A DNA stretch of 64,000 nucleotides from Panorpa germanica (GCA_963678705.1 OY783203.1:46996347-47060346), one strand, 5' to 3'. Shown: positions 1 to 12,616, counted from the stretch's first letter. The notes: generated by a model from the sequence alone, not told the origin. Made by a program: numbers and translations.

Positions 1-16
1 GTATGATTCCTGATTT

Positions 17-346
17 GGTCGACTGATTGCAAACTAATCGAGCCGTGTTTCGTGACTTTATAGAATTTTTAACAATAGCATAATTGGGGATTTTATTGTG
101 TCGTATTATGTATGTATTTAAATATTTTTGAATAGTATTTGTGAACATCTCTGTTCATGATGTCACCATCAAAAGCATGCAACCACATGCAACCAAGCAT
201 GCCCTACGACCGAGACACACAGTCGCTCAAAACGTGCTCAAAATCAGTTTAGTTTCGTTTGTGCCGTGTGTTTTCTCTCACTCCTATACACTTACTAACA
301 ACACAGTTCCATTCTCATTCGGTTCGGGCAGATCAGTTTGCCTTAG
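17..346 (+). mobile_element. Family A MITE, copy A1
   Basis: Non-autonomous DNA transposon copy. It shares long blocks with copies near 8.5 kb and 55.6 kb, including GGGGATTTTATTGTGTCGTA, CATCTCTGTTCATG and TTTTCTCTCACTC. The left end (GGTCGACTGATTGCAAAC) is the reverse complement of the right end of the 8.5-kb copy, so the family has terminal inverted repeats. A 99-codon frame runs across it (141-440), but it follows repeat sequence and shows no protein similarity I recognise. The left end lies almost at the window edge, so a target duplication cannot be checked. Confidence 0.7.
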
Positions 347-2719
347 TATACTACATGTCATTGTTATTCAGAGACGTCAGATGTCCCTGAATGCATGGAA
401 TTGTCCCGTGTCCCGAATAAACATTGATGAATTTATTTAACAGAAAAGTGTAGATTTGTTTAAATCTTTATGGAAACGCGTGAGAAAAATATCGTTGATG
501 CTATAATCTCAAGAAGTTGTAGTCGTGAACGAAGGTTGCTGTCTTATCAAATAACATGTTACTTGAACTAATAGGATGTTTCCGGAAAACACAGCTGTTT
601 GGTGTCATACATAAATTATCTCGGCAACTGTGCCATCAAAAAATGTTGTCATGCCATTTTCTAAACACTTTTGATTTACAAACAAAACTAAAATAACAAA
701 TATATTAATGCTGTTGGGAATTTCTTCAAATTTTATGAAAAAAAAAATTAATTTTAAAAACACATGCCGAATTCTTTCTACATTTGTGGATTTCAGTATA
801 TGTAGGTGCTGCAGCATAATACTCGTAATAAGATCAGCGAAATATTACTCATGTAGTATGTGCAAGGAAATCCGTTAGTCAAAATCAAAATTAAATTAAA
901 TTCGTATCCACATAGATCAAGCGATATAAGAAAACCATGAAATCATAAATCAAACCGCAGAACAAAAACAAGCTGCAGCACCATGGCTCGGTGTTCGGTG
1001 CTCAGTGCTCAGGCTTGTTAAATACAAAAGCAAACTCAACCACTACATGTATATTATGAAATGTGTACAAAATGAAAACACCGTATCATTTCTTTCTCTA
1101 ATTTATACCGCGTAATTCGTACAGTCAATATTTTAAAATCCACAGTAAATAAAGTTCAGTTCTGAATCTAACGTAATGGAATGTAATGTAACGGTCTCAC
1201 TGACATGGGAGTTTATTTTAAACTGGATTTATCAGCTTAATTTGTACTCGTTTGCTGTTTCAGTCGTTTCTCAAATGTAATTTTCCACGAATTAAATCAA
1301 CGCTCAATTTGCTCTGATTTCATATGAACTTGCTTTTAAACGTTGTTGTCTACTACATTAGCTTTAATAAATCTATTTCTGATAAATATAATGACTCGAA
1401 GGTTCATATATGTATATTACATTGCTACCTATTTCGATTATGATTACATGACGGATATGGTCAAAGAAACGAAGCATCACCAAATACTGAATCGAATCCA
1501 ACTTGGTAACGGGCAACGCTCTATTGAAATAACGATTTTGGACACGAACTAACATGCATCAAGATAATATGGCAATGTTTAATATATCCATATTGAGAAT
1601 TTGCCGCTTTTTTGCCGCTATTCGCAGATGTTGTTGCTGTTGTCGTTTAGGAGTTACATCCAATCTAGAACGATGAGATTGTCCCACTTAAGATGCAAAT
1701 TTAGATCTTTACAATATATGCTACTTAATAAATGCATTATTTCAGAGAAGAAAAATTCTCTGGTAGAGAAACGAAAGAATGTCAAAAAAGAATAGCTGCC
1801 AACCAAATAAAAATCATTATTAGGAAAACATTATTGCCAATAAAAAGAACCTTCCTGCTTTTTACAAAATTTATATTCATTATTATTATATATCGTCAAG
1901 CAATTTGATTTTTTTTCCGCTTTTCAGGTTATATTTGCGAATATTAATGTTTTTAATATAATAATTAAATGGTTTTTCAATCCTCACGAAGTGGAAGAGT
2001 AAAAAGGGAACAGAAGGGGAGAAGAGTATGAAGGGTGCGGGCTATTTGAGAGTTGTAGAAGCTATTGTATAAGCAAATTGATTTCTGCTACAAACGCCCT
2101 CGAACAAGCGGACTGTAAACTTGAAACGGCTTTTAGAAACGTATTAAAACATCATTTTGTTCTTTAGAATCATGTCGCTTACAAGACAGAGGATAAAGCG
2201 ATGGCGGTGGCGGTTGTAGCGCCAGAGACGAAGACGGACACGGACACGACGATGGCGAAAAACAACTTTGTTTTATTATCCAATAAGAGTACCAAAATAT
2301 TTTTCTATGGTTGTTGTTGTTGTTGAACCGTTGCTATCGGATTTCAACTTAGTACTTTAATCATATTGTAAGTTTATATATATATATATATATATATGTT
2401 TATGTTTATATATTAGCATTTCTTTAATGCTTGGCTAGAAATATAATGTTGTAATATTACACACTTTGCTTTGGTCAACGATAAATAATTAGTATACAGT
2501 ACATACTAACTTTATTGTAGATATTACGGCACAGTAACTCAGTAAAAATCAATCTATCGAAGTCGCGTCGAATTCTCAGTCCATCAAAACATAATTACTG
2601 GTATAAAAAGTTAATTAGCAGTAAATACATTACAAAAAATTATTGCAAAAGTCAAGCCACTTGATTGAATTTTTAAGATTCTTGTCGTAAAAAAATAAAC
2701 ACTTAAAAGTTTTGTAGAT
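347..2719. other. Non-coding AT-rich tract
   Basis: Frames here are at most about 70 codons and overlap on opposite strands, as chance frames do. The tract contains one TA dinucleotide run and a short GC-richer cryptic repeat of CGG/GAC triplets around 2200-2260. I recognise no gene, RNA or transposon end. Confidence 0.6.
2375..2397. repeat. (TA)n microsatellite
   Basis: Uninterrupted TA dinucleotide run of about 11.5 units. Confidence 0.95.
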
Positions 2720-2730
2720 AAGATCTGAAT

Positions 2731-2995
2731 TTTTTTTTTTTTTATTTAACGTCGGCCTATTTCCGATGCTGAGTCCTATCACCGACGACCTCCTTCAATG
2801 TTGGCAATATTTATGGTGTCGTGGCCTCATATATGTGGGCTGCACCACTGCCTAATAACTGTATGATTATGTATGACCATAATCAATATAAGTTCATAAT
2901 AACCAAACCCAGAAAATATATATCTGGTCCGGGGATCGAACCCGAAGACACAGCAGTCGGCGTCAAGCATCAATGCTCTCGCCCACTGTGTCGTC
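2731..2995 (-). mobile_element. tRNA-derived SINE, full length (family B, copy B1)
   Basis: Read on the minus strand, the element begins with a tRNA-like head (GTGGGCGAGAGC as a degenerate A-box, then a perfect Pol III B-box GGTTCGATCC about 40 bases later). It continues through a unique body containing TATTTTCTGGGTTTGG and ends in 13 A residues (2731-2743 as T on the plus strand). It is flanked by a perfect 11-bp direct repeat, AAGATCTGAAT, at 2720-2730 and 2996-3006. That is the target-site duplication expected from LINE-mediated retrotransposition. The head resembles the long-arm Leu/Ser tRNA class by eye only. A 62-codon plus-strand frame inside it (2821-3009) is a by-product. At least five partial relatives occur in the window. 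Confidence 0.88.
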
Positions 2996-3006
2996 AAGAT
3001 CTGAAT

Positions 3007-6000
3007 TAAGATTTAGGAAGCGTCTGAATTTCTGTGAATAGTATTCAATAGTAGTATGTCATGCAATTAGTAGTATACAAACCCCGTGTGGTTAGAGAAA
3101 CATTAAATAAATCTTGTATAGTGTTTACGCACATACTGAACCTGAGCAGATGATATAAATATCAGGAAAAGAATTTCGTCATTTTACCAAGTGAAAAAAC
3201 ACAAACTACAAAACTTAATTCAACCTTGACTATATATTTGATTGAGTATCACACCTTTGTCGATTTTAATTTGCTAACTGCGTAACTGTGCCATCGCTGC
3301 CGGACTATAGAACATGCCAAATTCAAGTTTAAATGTGAGTCACCGACATAGCGAGTTTCATTCGTTTCAAGATTAATATCGAAGTACCTAACACCCTATA
3401 CTAAGGCTGTCATTATGAAAGCAAAGTGCAAAAACGAGAAACGAAATTGACAATTTAATTAAACGTAAGAAGAAATTGCATGATAAATTTCTTCTAAGGT
3501 AATTTATTTATAAAACTGTATATATGTATTTACTTTTTACTTTTTTCAAGAAAGCCTGCTTCTAAGAATAAGAATTTTGAAGTACGTATACAGATAATAT
3601 AATTACCGTCAGTGTGCGTTCTATGTTCCAGACCAAAGTTATTTTTCTGAACAAATTTAAATAAAATACAATTTTATAATTTATACTAGAGTTTTAGTCA
3701 CACAAATTTAATGGCTTTTTGCAATGTCAAAAAAAGTTGTCTTGTTCAGAATGATACACATACTTAAAACAAATCTATAATAATTATATAATATTTTAGC
3801 TCGAAATGTAATCATATCTCATAGTACTGCCCATTAGCTTCAAATTGTACTTAAACTATATCTTCTATTGAGAAGTGTTGAAAGTACAGAATCGCTATAG
3901 AAATTGCTATTTCTCTACTAAAATATATTCTACATTTAAATACTTAAATTATAAGGCAGAACGTCCGTACAGATAAAACTATATGCAGAGTTCGAGTGTA
4001 TGTAAAGAACTCTGCGAAATCGGGTCGCTAGGCGTCCCATAGCGTCTCTTGGCGTCGCGACGTTAGAGCTTTCTAGTAACTGTAGCTGGATTCGTGGGAT
4101 GTATTCGATTATAATTTCACGAATGAGAGATTATTGTAATTGGTGCAAAGTTAGCAGCATCGATAGATAGATGTTTTACCATTAAAACGAAAGCTGTACA
4201 TATATCTCTGACGTAGTTTCTTAAGACATGCAAACACAGAATCAATAGACCTTAAGGATTAAATGCTTAATACTTAATGCTTACAGAAAGTTGACTCTGA
4301 CTTAGCTCGAAATGGTTAGTATTCACAAATTAGTGGGATAATTATCAACCATTTGCATTAAATAAGTAGCAACAAATTATTTTCGGAAGTTGATTAACTA
4401 CGGTTCACTATATATAGGGTGTCCACTGGGAAAATTTCAATTATAAAATAATATAGACCTTACGAATGCCCTGACTGATGATCCGATTAAAATTTAGACA
4501 GGTAAACCTGATGAGTTTGAATGGAGTTCGAATTGTTCACTAAGATATAACCTCAAAGCAGTCGTGGTATCACTGCAGTAGAAACGTCGATTAGTATGTA
4601 AATGTAGATCACATTTGATGCCATAGACTACACAATTAAAACTTTTATAGGCTTATGCACAAAAAGAAACACAACAAATATTTGAGCTTTACAAATCCCC
4701 ATTATAATAACGGATATGTTTGAATGAATATTTTTATAGAAATTTGATGTAAAAAGTTTTTCACGTTTCAAAGAATGAAGTGTACTTGAGTAGGTTTCAA
4801 TACGTAAAATTCCATCATCATATAGTAGTTAGCGTAGCAGCCTTCGGTAGAATATGTAACTACATGTAATACTTTAATTAGCTTGTAGTAACCTAGCTAA
4901 TATGTTTCTTGCACTGCATTACAAGACACGTACTACCACTACCTGTGTCTTGATAACTCGTGATCGTACCCGTACTATTTCACTCAATTCAGATTGAGCC
5001 TTAGCCTACGAATAAGAAGACTTGAATAGACTGCTATCATTACAAATAAAAATATTGGGGTTAATTATAATTATTTTTTTTAATGCTGATTCTTTATGTT
5101 GAGTTTATTTCATTTAATTTTTACAGTTGGCTGAACTTTTCAAATTATACTTTAAAAAGCAATTTATGGTATTTCTGGTATGAGTATATTCAAAAGTTTA
5201 TCTTATTAGGAATGGCTTTGTGTTCGTTGTATTCGCTGTGTTCGTTATTCGAAAGAGGTTTACTTTTTTTTATTATTAATTCAAAGAAAATGGAAAGTGT
5301 GTAAAAAAAAATTTAAATCAAACTTGATAATCAGATAAAAAAAATAATTACTAACAATTTTTATAGCACATTCAAAGAACGGAGAGACAATGAGCTTAAG
5401 TTGTTATTTGACCGGAGGCGACAAGGTCAGAAAAGGTCAAATAAACTGAGAACCGAGCTGACAGACGCCTTTGCTTCCTCTTTGGCGGATATTAAAAGTT
5501 AATGAGTTCTAGAAAATCTAGAAATTTTTTTGTATTACTCAAAGGAATTTCTTGGTTTTTATCTTGAGTTTGTAAGACTGGTCTGAATACCAGAGAGTAA
5601 AGAATAAGTGAACACTGTTATTGATGTTAAGTAACCTACATGCAAGGAGAAATAGGATGTGAACAACAAGAAGAAGAATATGTGTCACACCATCTCTGTA
5701 CATTGGAAATATTGTACTAACTTTATCTGTTGCCTGGTAATCCAGGGTCGCACATCGTGTACGCTTATTCGTGTTCTTTGCCGCCTACAACATAAATACT
5801 CGGCAATAATTATTCATTATGAGCAACAAAAGGGATTTTCACGTCAACGCATGTGTTTAGCGTACTTCGAACTTGATTCAAGCAAATATTCATACGGTTT
5901 AAAGTGTGTTCTTCACCGCCACTAGTACGAATACCGAATGTTTACCAAGAAAGCACGAGCTAAGACTCCACGCATGTGTATTCTTATAGGTAAGCCAAAC

Positions 6001-6540
6001 ATTCGTACAGGAGGTACGTATCTGTGCACCTCAGGTATTAGTTTAACCTTAAACATACATCAAACATCAAAGTGTAACACTATAAGTAAAAACTTACTTA
6101 TGTGAAACATCATATGTAACACTTACATATCATGTTTGTAACGCTTCAAAATAAATAGTACATGACTGTGTTTAGTGGAAATGTTTGTTTCGAATTCCAA
6201 CGAGGCAAATAATTTATGTCTCTGCCTCACAGCAACCAGCAAACGAATGCATATTATTTCACCTCTCGAAATATTTAATGCCAAACTGTTGCTTTATAAT
6301 TTGAAATCTATTAAAAAATGTTCATTCTCCTCGAATCATATAAATCTAGATTGAAACCATGTTTACAGGTCGTATTTTTTCAGATGTCGTATTTTATTTA
6401 AACAGCAATTAAATTAATAATCCCAGAGTAATTCCAACCATATGATACACGTTTTCCACGTTATTTGGATACCCGCAGAGTGGCAGAAAAGAAATGGAAG
6501 TTATATTTCATCCCTGTTACACTGAGCACAACGCGAAGTA
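3007..6540. other. Non-coding tract without recognised genes
   Basis: Unique AT-rich DNA. Short frames (5083-5304, 5659-5925) have no recognisable domain and are close to what chance gives at this composition. It contains a perfect hairpin at 5404-5444 and a TAGGGTGTCCACTGGG string near 4420 that recalls mariner-type ends but has no partner. Confidence 0.6.
5404..5444. repeat. Perfect 10-bp inverted repeat
   Basis: Arms TTATTTGACC and GGTCAAATAA are perfectly complementary, with a 21-base spacer that itself carries a third AAGGTCA. The arms contain the GGTCA half-site seen in nuclear-receptor response elements. Function is unknown and chance is possible. Confidence 0.6.
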
Positions 6541-6603
6541 GCGGAGGCGGTGGTGGTGATGGTGATGGTGATGGTGGCAGTGGCGGTAATAGTAGTGGTG
6601 GCG
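6541..6603 (+). repeat. GGT/GAT trinucleotide-rich simple repeat
   Basis: Imperfect run of GGT, GAT and GGC triplets. It creates opposed frames rich in Gly/Asp (plus strand) and Pro/Ser (minus strand), which are artefacts of the repeat. Confidence 0.9.
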
Positions 6604-6666
6604 AGACCAAAATGAATAAAATAGATGGTATAGATGTTGCCATGCCTTCGTAGTCATGTTTCCACG

Positions 6667-6703
6667 CTGCCGTTTGCCATTTGCCGTTTGCCGCTTGCCG
6701 GTT
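6667..6703 (+). repeat. Imperfect 7-bp tandem repeat (TTGCCGT/TTGCCAT)
   Basis: About five units of a GC-richer heptamer, only 60 bases after the GGT/GAT tract. Confidence 0.8.
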
Positions 6704-7227
6704 GTCTCAAGATAGTTTCAAGACTAAGGGTGTACTAGCAGGGTGTTAAAATGATTCACAAAATACAAGATTACCATTACTTAGCCACTTAGTAAGTTGG
6801 AAAACTAGTTTATTGTGTACACTGTACACAAGGCGGAGGAAAACTTGTAAGCAGGACACCATGAAATATAATTCAGGGAAGGAGAACTACGGAAGTAACT
6901 ACCAGTAGTTAATCAAAAGTGGAAATGTATAGTTTCATTCAAACAAAACATTAAACACAAATAAATTTTAAAGAAAGAAATAATAATTTACACACCCAAA
7001 ACTAAATATCTTCTGGAATGTAGTGACTCTAAGATAAGGACTGGTAATTTGAAAGTAGGATGTATTGGAATAGCAAAATAAGAACCCAATAAACATAGTT
7101 ACGTGTATGTTGGGATAAAAAATGTCGATTCATCATTCACTCTGTTCTTTTATACCAAATTCAGGTAATTTTAGGAATTCATATTGCAACAGACTGCAGC
7201 CAAATATTTAATTAAAAACCATGTATA

Positions 7228-7437
7228 AGTTCAGATTACGAGAGTTCGGCGGCGACTCATACTTAAAACAAGTTGTGGTATAAACTGCCGATGTAACTAA
7301 AAAGCACTGACTCACTTATTTTTCTATAATGTCTATAGAAACGAATAAAATAAAATTCATTATCGTATTATTGATTTATACCGCTCTTATAACCTCTTTT
7401 AAGTATAAGTCGTCGCCGAACTATCGTGATTTGGACT
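7228..7437. mobile_element. Fold-back MITE with imperfect TIRs of about 45 bp
   Basis: The left arm begins AGTTCAGATTACGAGAGTTC and continues CGGCGGCGACTCATACTTAA. The reverse complement of the right arm begins AGTCCAAATCACGATAGTTC and continues CGGCGACGACTTATACTTAA. A further GTATAAA match lies inside. The flanks are TA-rich (tata on the left, ata on the right), which would suit a TA-targeting Tc1/mariner-type element, but the duplication is not unambiguous. It has no coding capacity. Confidence 0.75.
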
Positions 7438-8466
7438 ATAGTAAGAAACAAGTCTAGATTTCTGTTTTCTTAACACACGTATTTTGTAAATGTTTTCTCT
7501 ATTACGGTGCTAAACTAAATCAAATTGATACATTTAAATAAAAATAACGTTAGAAAAAGATCAGACAAAGAATCTGAAAGAAGTTTATGTACAAAGTTTA
7601 AAGTATGTAGATTCATGTTTGAAAATTTCATTTGTATTCCCAAGCAGAAAGTAGTTGCAAGTAATCTGCGTCTATCATCTTACTGTCTCCGTCGACAACA
7701 CTCAGGAGTTGCAGGGGTTACTGTAGGGGTTGGGTGTAAGTCTTCGTTCCAGAAAAAGTTTAAGACTATTAAGGTTCGAGTCTACTTATCAGCGTGGAGG
7801 TCAAAGTACGCATCGCATTAAACGAATTCAATAAAAATAGCAATAGCTGTTGTAGCAACGAAACGGCAAGACAAGCGGCAGTCTTTTATGTTGTTCACAA
7901 GCCTACAGAAGCGAATAGTCGTCGTAACTGTAGCTTAACCAACTATTGAACAATCGACTCTGTAATAAAATTATATGCCACTGTTTTCAGGTGATTTCAA
8001 TATATATTTATGTCACCCGTTAAATCAAATTCACAAACCGTGTCAGTATTATGATTGTACATGCAATTATTAAAGTTATAAACATTAGCGCGAATACAAA
8101 TAACTGCATAACTGCATAACTGACGTAATACTTGTTATTCGTTCATAAATTATTAATATATATAAATTTTGATGCAACAAGTTTAATCATTGATCACTGA
8201 CACACATACACTAACACATATATGGAACTGTCAAAACGAACAAAAATGAACAATTTAAAGGTGAACAAAAACTACGGACGTCCAATGTAGATGGAAAAAG
8301 TATCTACATATTTGTTTCAGTTAGTTCACTAGTATAACCACATTCCCACAAGCATAACAAGGCATCATTTAACGTGTAACTCGAGAAAGGTTCTACAAAT
8401 TTAAAAGAAGAAACCATTAAACTCATACGCGTATTGTAGAGTAAACTACAAGGCCCTCCGCACATG
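7438..8466. other. Non-coding tract
   Basis: A 98-codon frame at 7525-7821 has no ATG start (it begins with TTG) and no recognisable motif. The GGTTCGAGTC string near 7777 resembles a Pol III B-box, but no A-box or cloverleaf can be drawn. Confidence 0.55.
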
Positions 8467-8736
8467 AGTCGAGTCTTGTTTCGTGATATAGCATAATAGG
8501 GGATTTTATTGTGTCGTATTTGTATGTATGTATGTATTTAAATACTTTTGAATAGCATTTGTGCACATCTCTGTTCATGATGTCACCATCAAAAGCATGC
8601 AACCAAGCATGCCCTGCGTTTAGTTTCGTTCGTGCTGTGTGTTTTCTCTCACTCGTATACACTTGTGTTCTCTCACTAACAACACAGTTCCATTCTCATT
8701 CGGTTCAGACAGATTGGTTTGCAATCAGTCGACCCG
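8467..8736 (+). mobile_element. Family A MITE, copy A2
   Basis: Aligns in the same orientation with A1 over almost its whole length: a shared GGGGATTTTATTGTGTCGTA, the CATCTCTGTTCATGATGTCA block and the TTTTCTCTCACTC block. It ends in GGTTTGCAATCAGTCGACCC, the inverted counterpart of A1's left end. Its own left end is degraded. A 127-codon frame (8559-8942) runs out of the element and is not taken as a gene. Confidence 0.75.
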
Positions 8737-10605
8737 TGGGGGGACGGCCTAATTGTTTACCAGACACTTTGATCTGTTCGTCTGCGTGTACGTATTTCAA
8801 ACATTTGCCGAATGTGTTTGTACACAAAAGTCGAATATTCGGATCAGAACGAGAATGTGCAAGTTATACCACTACGACGGGTTATATCTGTTCTGCAATA
8901 TTTCTTATTGGTGAAGGAGTTCAGATAATATGTTTAAGATAATTAATCATTCCATTAAATTATGTTATTAGCGTGATTGTGTGAACCAACACAAAAACTG
9001 GAAGGGCTGTAGGGTTGTAGACAGGTCCTTGAAGGAACAGTCTAATGTCGAGAATATCCTGTGCTTTATCTATCAACTAGAAGCAACACATGTTTGTTTT
9101 TCTTTTCAATTGTAATTTTACATATGATACAGTTTCTCCAAGATACAATTCATAACGTAAATATTACATCACAAGTTTTACATATATTCTGTTATGTACA
9201 ATATACACAACTGTGTTTAGCGAGTGTAGGTCGATATAATATATCAGCAGTTTTACTCAGCGTGATCCAATAACGTTAAAAATTCCGTCATTCTACCGAT
9301 ATCACATTCCATTAGATAATTTCAAACGATATGTAAAATAGTTAAATAAAAAATGTTTTACATACCAGCAGCTTACAGAGTAATATATTATAAGCTACCC
9401 CATCACTGCCGTGTCATTTATTCATTCATTTCATCAATTAAATAAAGCAAGCAATTTTGTCACATATTTGTAAAAATATTTTTGCATCTTGGGTTTAATT
9501 CAATCGTATGGACTAGTCTGTAGTATGAACCTATTACCTCATGTCACCCAGTCTGATCTTTGGCTATTCTTAAGCTACTTTCGATACATCAAATTCATAG
9601 TATAGATCTCTTTTTTTCAGATACCTTCAATATCCTAATATTTGTGCTATTCCATATCAAAATTTATAATTTTTGGAACAGTCCCTAATTTTGTACAGGG
9701 ATAAACATTCCCTAACAATAATCATTCATCGTTTCTATTACTTTCTCTTTCGAACTATAAAAAGAGTTCCTACTTTAGCGAGAGTAATTCTCTAAAGTGC
9801 GACGCTCGTTTGCCCAGTTGCCCATTTGCCCGTTTAGGTCAATTTGGATCAATCGTTTAAAAACCGGCTCTGAATATGTGTTTGACATTAACATTTTTGT
9901 TGGCAAAGTGTCCATTAAACTGTAAACGACAGTTACCGAACTCCCCACCCATATACTCACACCACTGGACCACCAACTACCTCCTCAACCCGCTAGCAAA
10001 ACATTAATGTTCCCCCGTTCGGGAACATTTAGCTAATAACGAACTGTAGAATGGGGTGATGGGAACCGAAGCCCAGTAAATGAATAGCAAAGGATGAGGG
10101 ATGGGGGATGAGGGATTACCACCTACACAGTTAAAGCATTGTCTGATATTACTCTAGTGTGCGGAATAAATAATAAATATGGTTAGTTAATACCAATTAT
10201 AAATCTGATGTTAATTTTAACGAATTCGAACACATTCATTAGTATCTGTGGTTGCGATGCGGGATTTTATATGAAATCAGTTTAATGAAATATTAGTTGC
10301 TGTTACAAATAAACAAAAATAGGGGCAAAGTACGCACTCATTTTGCAAATGTTGTATAATTAGCTAAAACATTGTTTTCAGTTATTAAATTAAATTTAAT
10401 TTTTGAGCATTATCAAATTAATTATCGGTGCATTTAAACAATAAACATATTTATATTAACAGTTTCATATATATATGTAGATACATTGTTGTTCAGTTTT
10501 AAATCCACCAATAAATTTTCTGTGGCCAGGGCCTGATGCTGATGCTCATGCTGGTGGTAGTCTCATTAAAATAAACCATATGTAGTATTATTATTATTTA
10601 TTTTT
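8737..10605. other. Non-coding tract
   Basis: AT-rich DNA with short opposed frames only. It holds a perfect 9-bp hairpin and a purine-rich imperfect repeat (GATGAGGGATGGGGGATGAGGG near 10095). No gene or transposon ends were recognised. Confidence 0.55.
10006..10029. repeat. Perfect 9-bp hairpin
   Basis: AATGTTCCC and GGGAACATT are separated by 6 bases. No U-tract or terminator context applies in a eukaryote. Function is unknown. Confidence 0.6.
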
Positions 10606-10608
10606 ATG

Positions 10609-10830
10609 TTTTCGGCATTAGGAACTATATTCTTCTGCCTTAAATAATTCAATTACATATCATTGTGTTTAATTACATTTGTGATCCTTATTATATCTAA
10701 AGATTCTCATTCCTTTCAAAAGAAAAAAGAAAAATTAAAACAAAACATATAAATTTAAACCCCTACTGCTACAGTCTTCCTGCTACTCTCCCTCTTGTTT
10801 CTACTCTGTCATTCCTTCACTGCCACTCTT
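10609..10830 (+). repeat. Dispersed repeat E, copy E1
   Basis: Matches the minus strand of 48614-48813 with only scattered differences: shared TTCTTCTG, TTACATATCATTGTG, GTGATCCTTATTATATCTAA, TTTAAACCCCTACTGCT and a pyrimidine-rich end with GTTTCTACTCTG. E1 has an A-rich insertion in the middle. The class is not identified. Copy E2 is surrounded by GC-rich hAT-like ends, but E1 is not clearly so. Confidence 0.75.
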
Positions 10831-11733
10831 ATAAACCGTGTCACTTGTTTAATGCACTCATTTTATTAACAAGTAGAACTTCACGAAAATCTTCTATTTA
10901 TGTTACGTAACCGGTATTTTTATATTAAATAAACTGAAAACACATGTGTTTATCAGGATATCACCTTTAAAATAACAAATAATATGATTCTAGTAAAGCA
11001 TTATATAATTTTTACAATCAAATTTAAACCATTTATTAATAAGCTGGAATTACCATAACTTCAATGAAAATTTGTGAATCATTTGCAAACAGTAAAAAGC
11101 CCGGCTTATGTATCCGGTCTCCACATGATGCTTGGCGCCTTGGGAGTATAAATATGAATACAATCTGAGTTTATTTTTTAGGTGAATGTTTTTGAAATTA
11201 TAATTAAATAAAATTCATCATTTCATTTAATACTTTTGTATGTGAGTCAAAAACATGAGACACATGTGGTGAGACACATATGGAATAAATACTAATGGCA
11301 TTGGTGGATCACAGACCCCTTTTAACAACTTACTAGCAATGCCATTGTTTTATGTTTCAGTCAAGCTTATTTTCTTGCAATAGGAGTGAATGACTTGAAC
11401 AGTGACGCTCAATAAAGATACGAAAACATTGGCAGTGAATAAAGGGGGGAGGGAGGGGTGGTTGAAACAGTTCACTTTCTTATGGACGACTACATCCCTG
11501 TTTTAAACTAATTTTCAAATTAATGTAAGAATTTTAGTAATTCAACAAATGCACACATTTACGTTTAATTTTAATTATTAATAAGAACGAAGAACTATTT
11601 CAAATATCCAGATAAGTACGAGTAAATAACCCGCTGTTATTGCATTGCATTTCAACAACGTAAAATAGTTGGAAGTAAGTTCTTTTAATTATACTGCATT
11701 CCGTATTCTGTTGCTTCTTAAGAAGCTGCAGAT

Positions 11734-11769
11734 GGTACGCCTGGTACGTCTGGTACGTCTGGTACGCAG
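11734..11769 (+). repeat. 9-bp tandem repeat (GGTACGYCT)4
   Basis: Four 9-bp units. Because 9 is a multiple of 3, the unit reads as Val-Arg-Leu repeated inside a 71-codon frame (11669-11884). That frame starts at a non-ATG codon and has no other coding character. Confidence 0.85.
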
Positions 11770-12399
11770 TCGTGCAAATGCAAACAGTGTGGGACAGCAG
11801 GAAGTTAAGATAATTGGTTTTGGTGCGCTGGAGAAAGTGTACGAATACCTCAAGTTACAAATAAAGAATAAAATTCAAACTTAAGTTACAGAAATAACAC
11901 CGCTTCTGCAAATAAAGCCAATGGTTTTAGTGCAGATGCAAATTACTCACTTCTTGAAAGAGAAAGCACCACACCTCGTAGTCAAGAACTACTCCTTTGG
12001 AATTATCAAGTAGAAGTCAGAGTAGCTGTTGTATTTTACTCATTTATTGTAACTTCTAATTAACCCGTTAATGTGCCATCCTGGCACAGAATTTTTCTTT
12101 TGCAATCTGCAAGTATTTATATTTTTTTTTATGAATATATTTAAATCATAAGCTCTTCCGTAATATGACCAGGAATCACCAAAAATATTTTCTTTTAATA
12201 TTTTCTAATGAACAAATGTATAACTGGAACACAATATCTGCCAAATGACCCTAACGATAGTATAAAGAAGAAAAGGTGTAATTCTTATTAAAATAGGTTC
12301 AATAATTCTCAAGATATCGTGGCGACAATTCGAAAAAAGTAGTTTCGAGATAAACGCTAAAGAAAAGGAAGTATTGCTTAAGTACTCAGTGACATAATC

Positions 12400-12616
12400 G
12401 CATAGAGGTATACGAATAGAGTGCGCAATAGGCTGAATACTGCGATAAAGGCAAAGAGAGATAGGTGTCGAGTGTTCTCTGTGTCTCTTTCTAGCCGAGC
12501 ACTGTGTCTGCTTGCTTGTTTACCCTCTACCTCACCGCCAAATCAGCCAAGCCAGCAGCAGCGGTTCGGCTAGAAAGAGACTCTAGGATAGGCACTCTAT
12601 TCTTATATCTCTATGC
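12400..12616. mobile_element. Fold-back MITE with two-part inverted repeats
   Basis: The left end GCATAGAGGTATACGAATAG (then AGTGC) pairs with the right end, whose reverse complement reads GCATAGAGATATAAGAATAG (then AGTGC). An inner pair also exists: CTCTTTCTAGCCGAGC at 12485-12500 against GGTTCGGCTAGAAAGAG at 12563-12579. Most of the element could therefore fold on itself, with roughly 45 extra bases in the left arm. It has no coding capacity. ATAA-like flanks occur on both sides, but the target duplication is uncertain. Confidence 0.75.

Noticed and set aside
141-440. 99-codon plus-strand frame
   Set aside because: It lies within MITE A1 and starts at a non-ATG codon.
4412-4440. TAGGGTGTCCACTGGG, mariner-like end; similar short strings at 23080, 59031 and 60820
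   Set aside because: Each is a solitary 12-20-base resemblance without an inverted partner or flanking TA pair, and such strings are easily matched by chance.
7770-7800. GGTTCGAGTC, possible tRNA gene
   Set aside because: No A-box, anticodon arm or acceptor stem can be drawn around it.
8559-8942. 127-codon plus-strand frame
   Set aside because: More than half lies in MITE A2 and the other copies of the family do not keep it.
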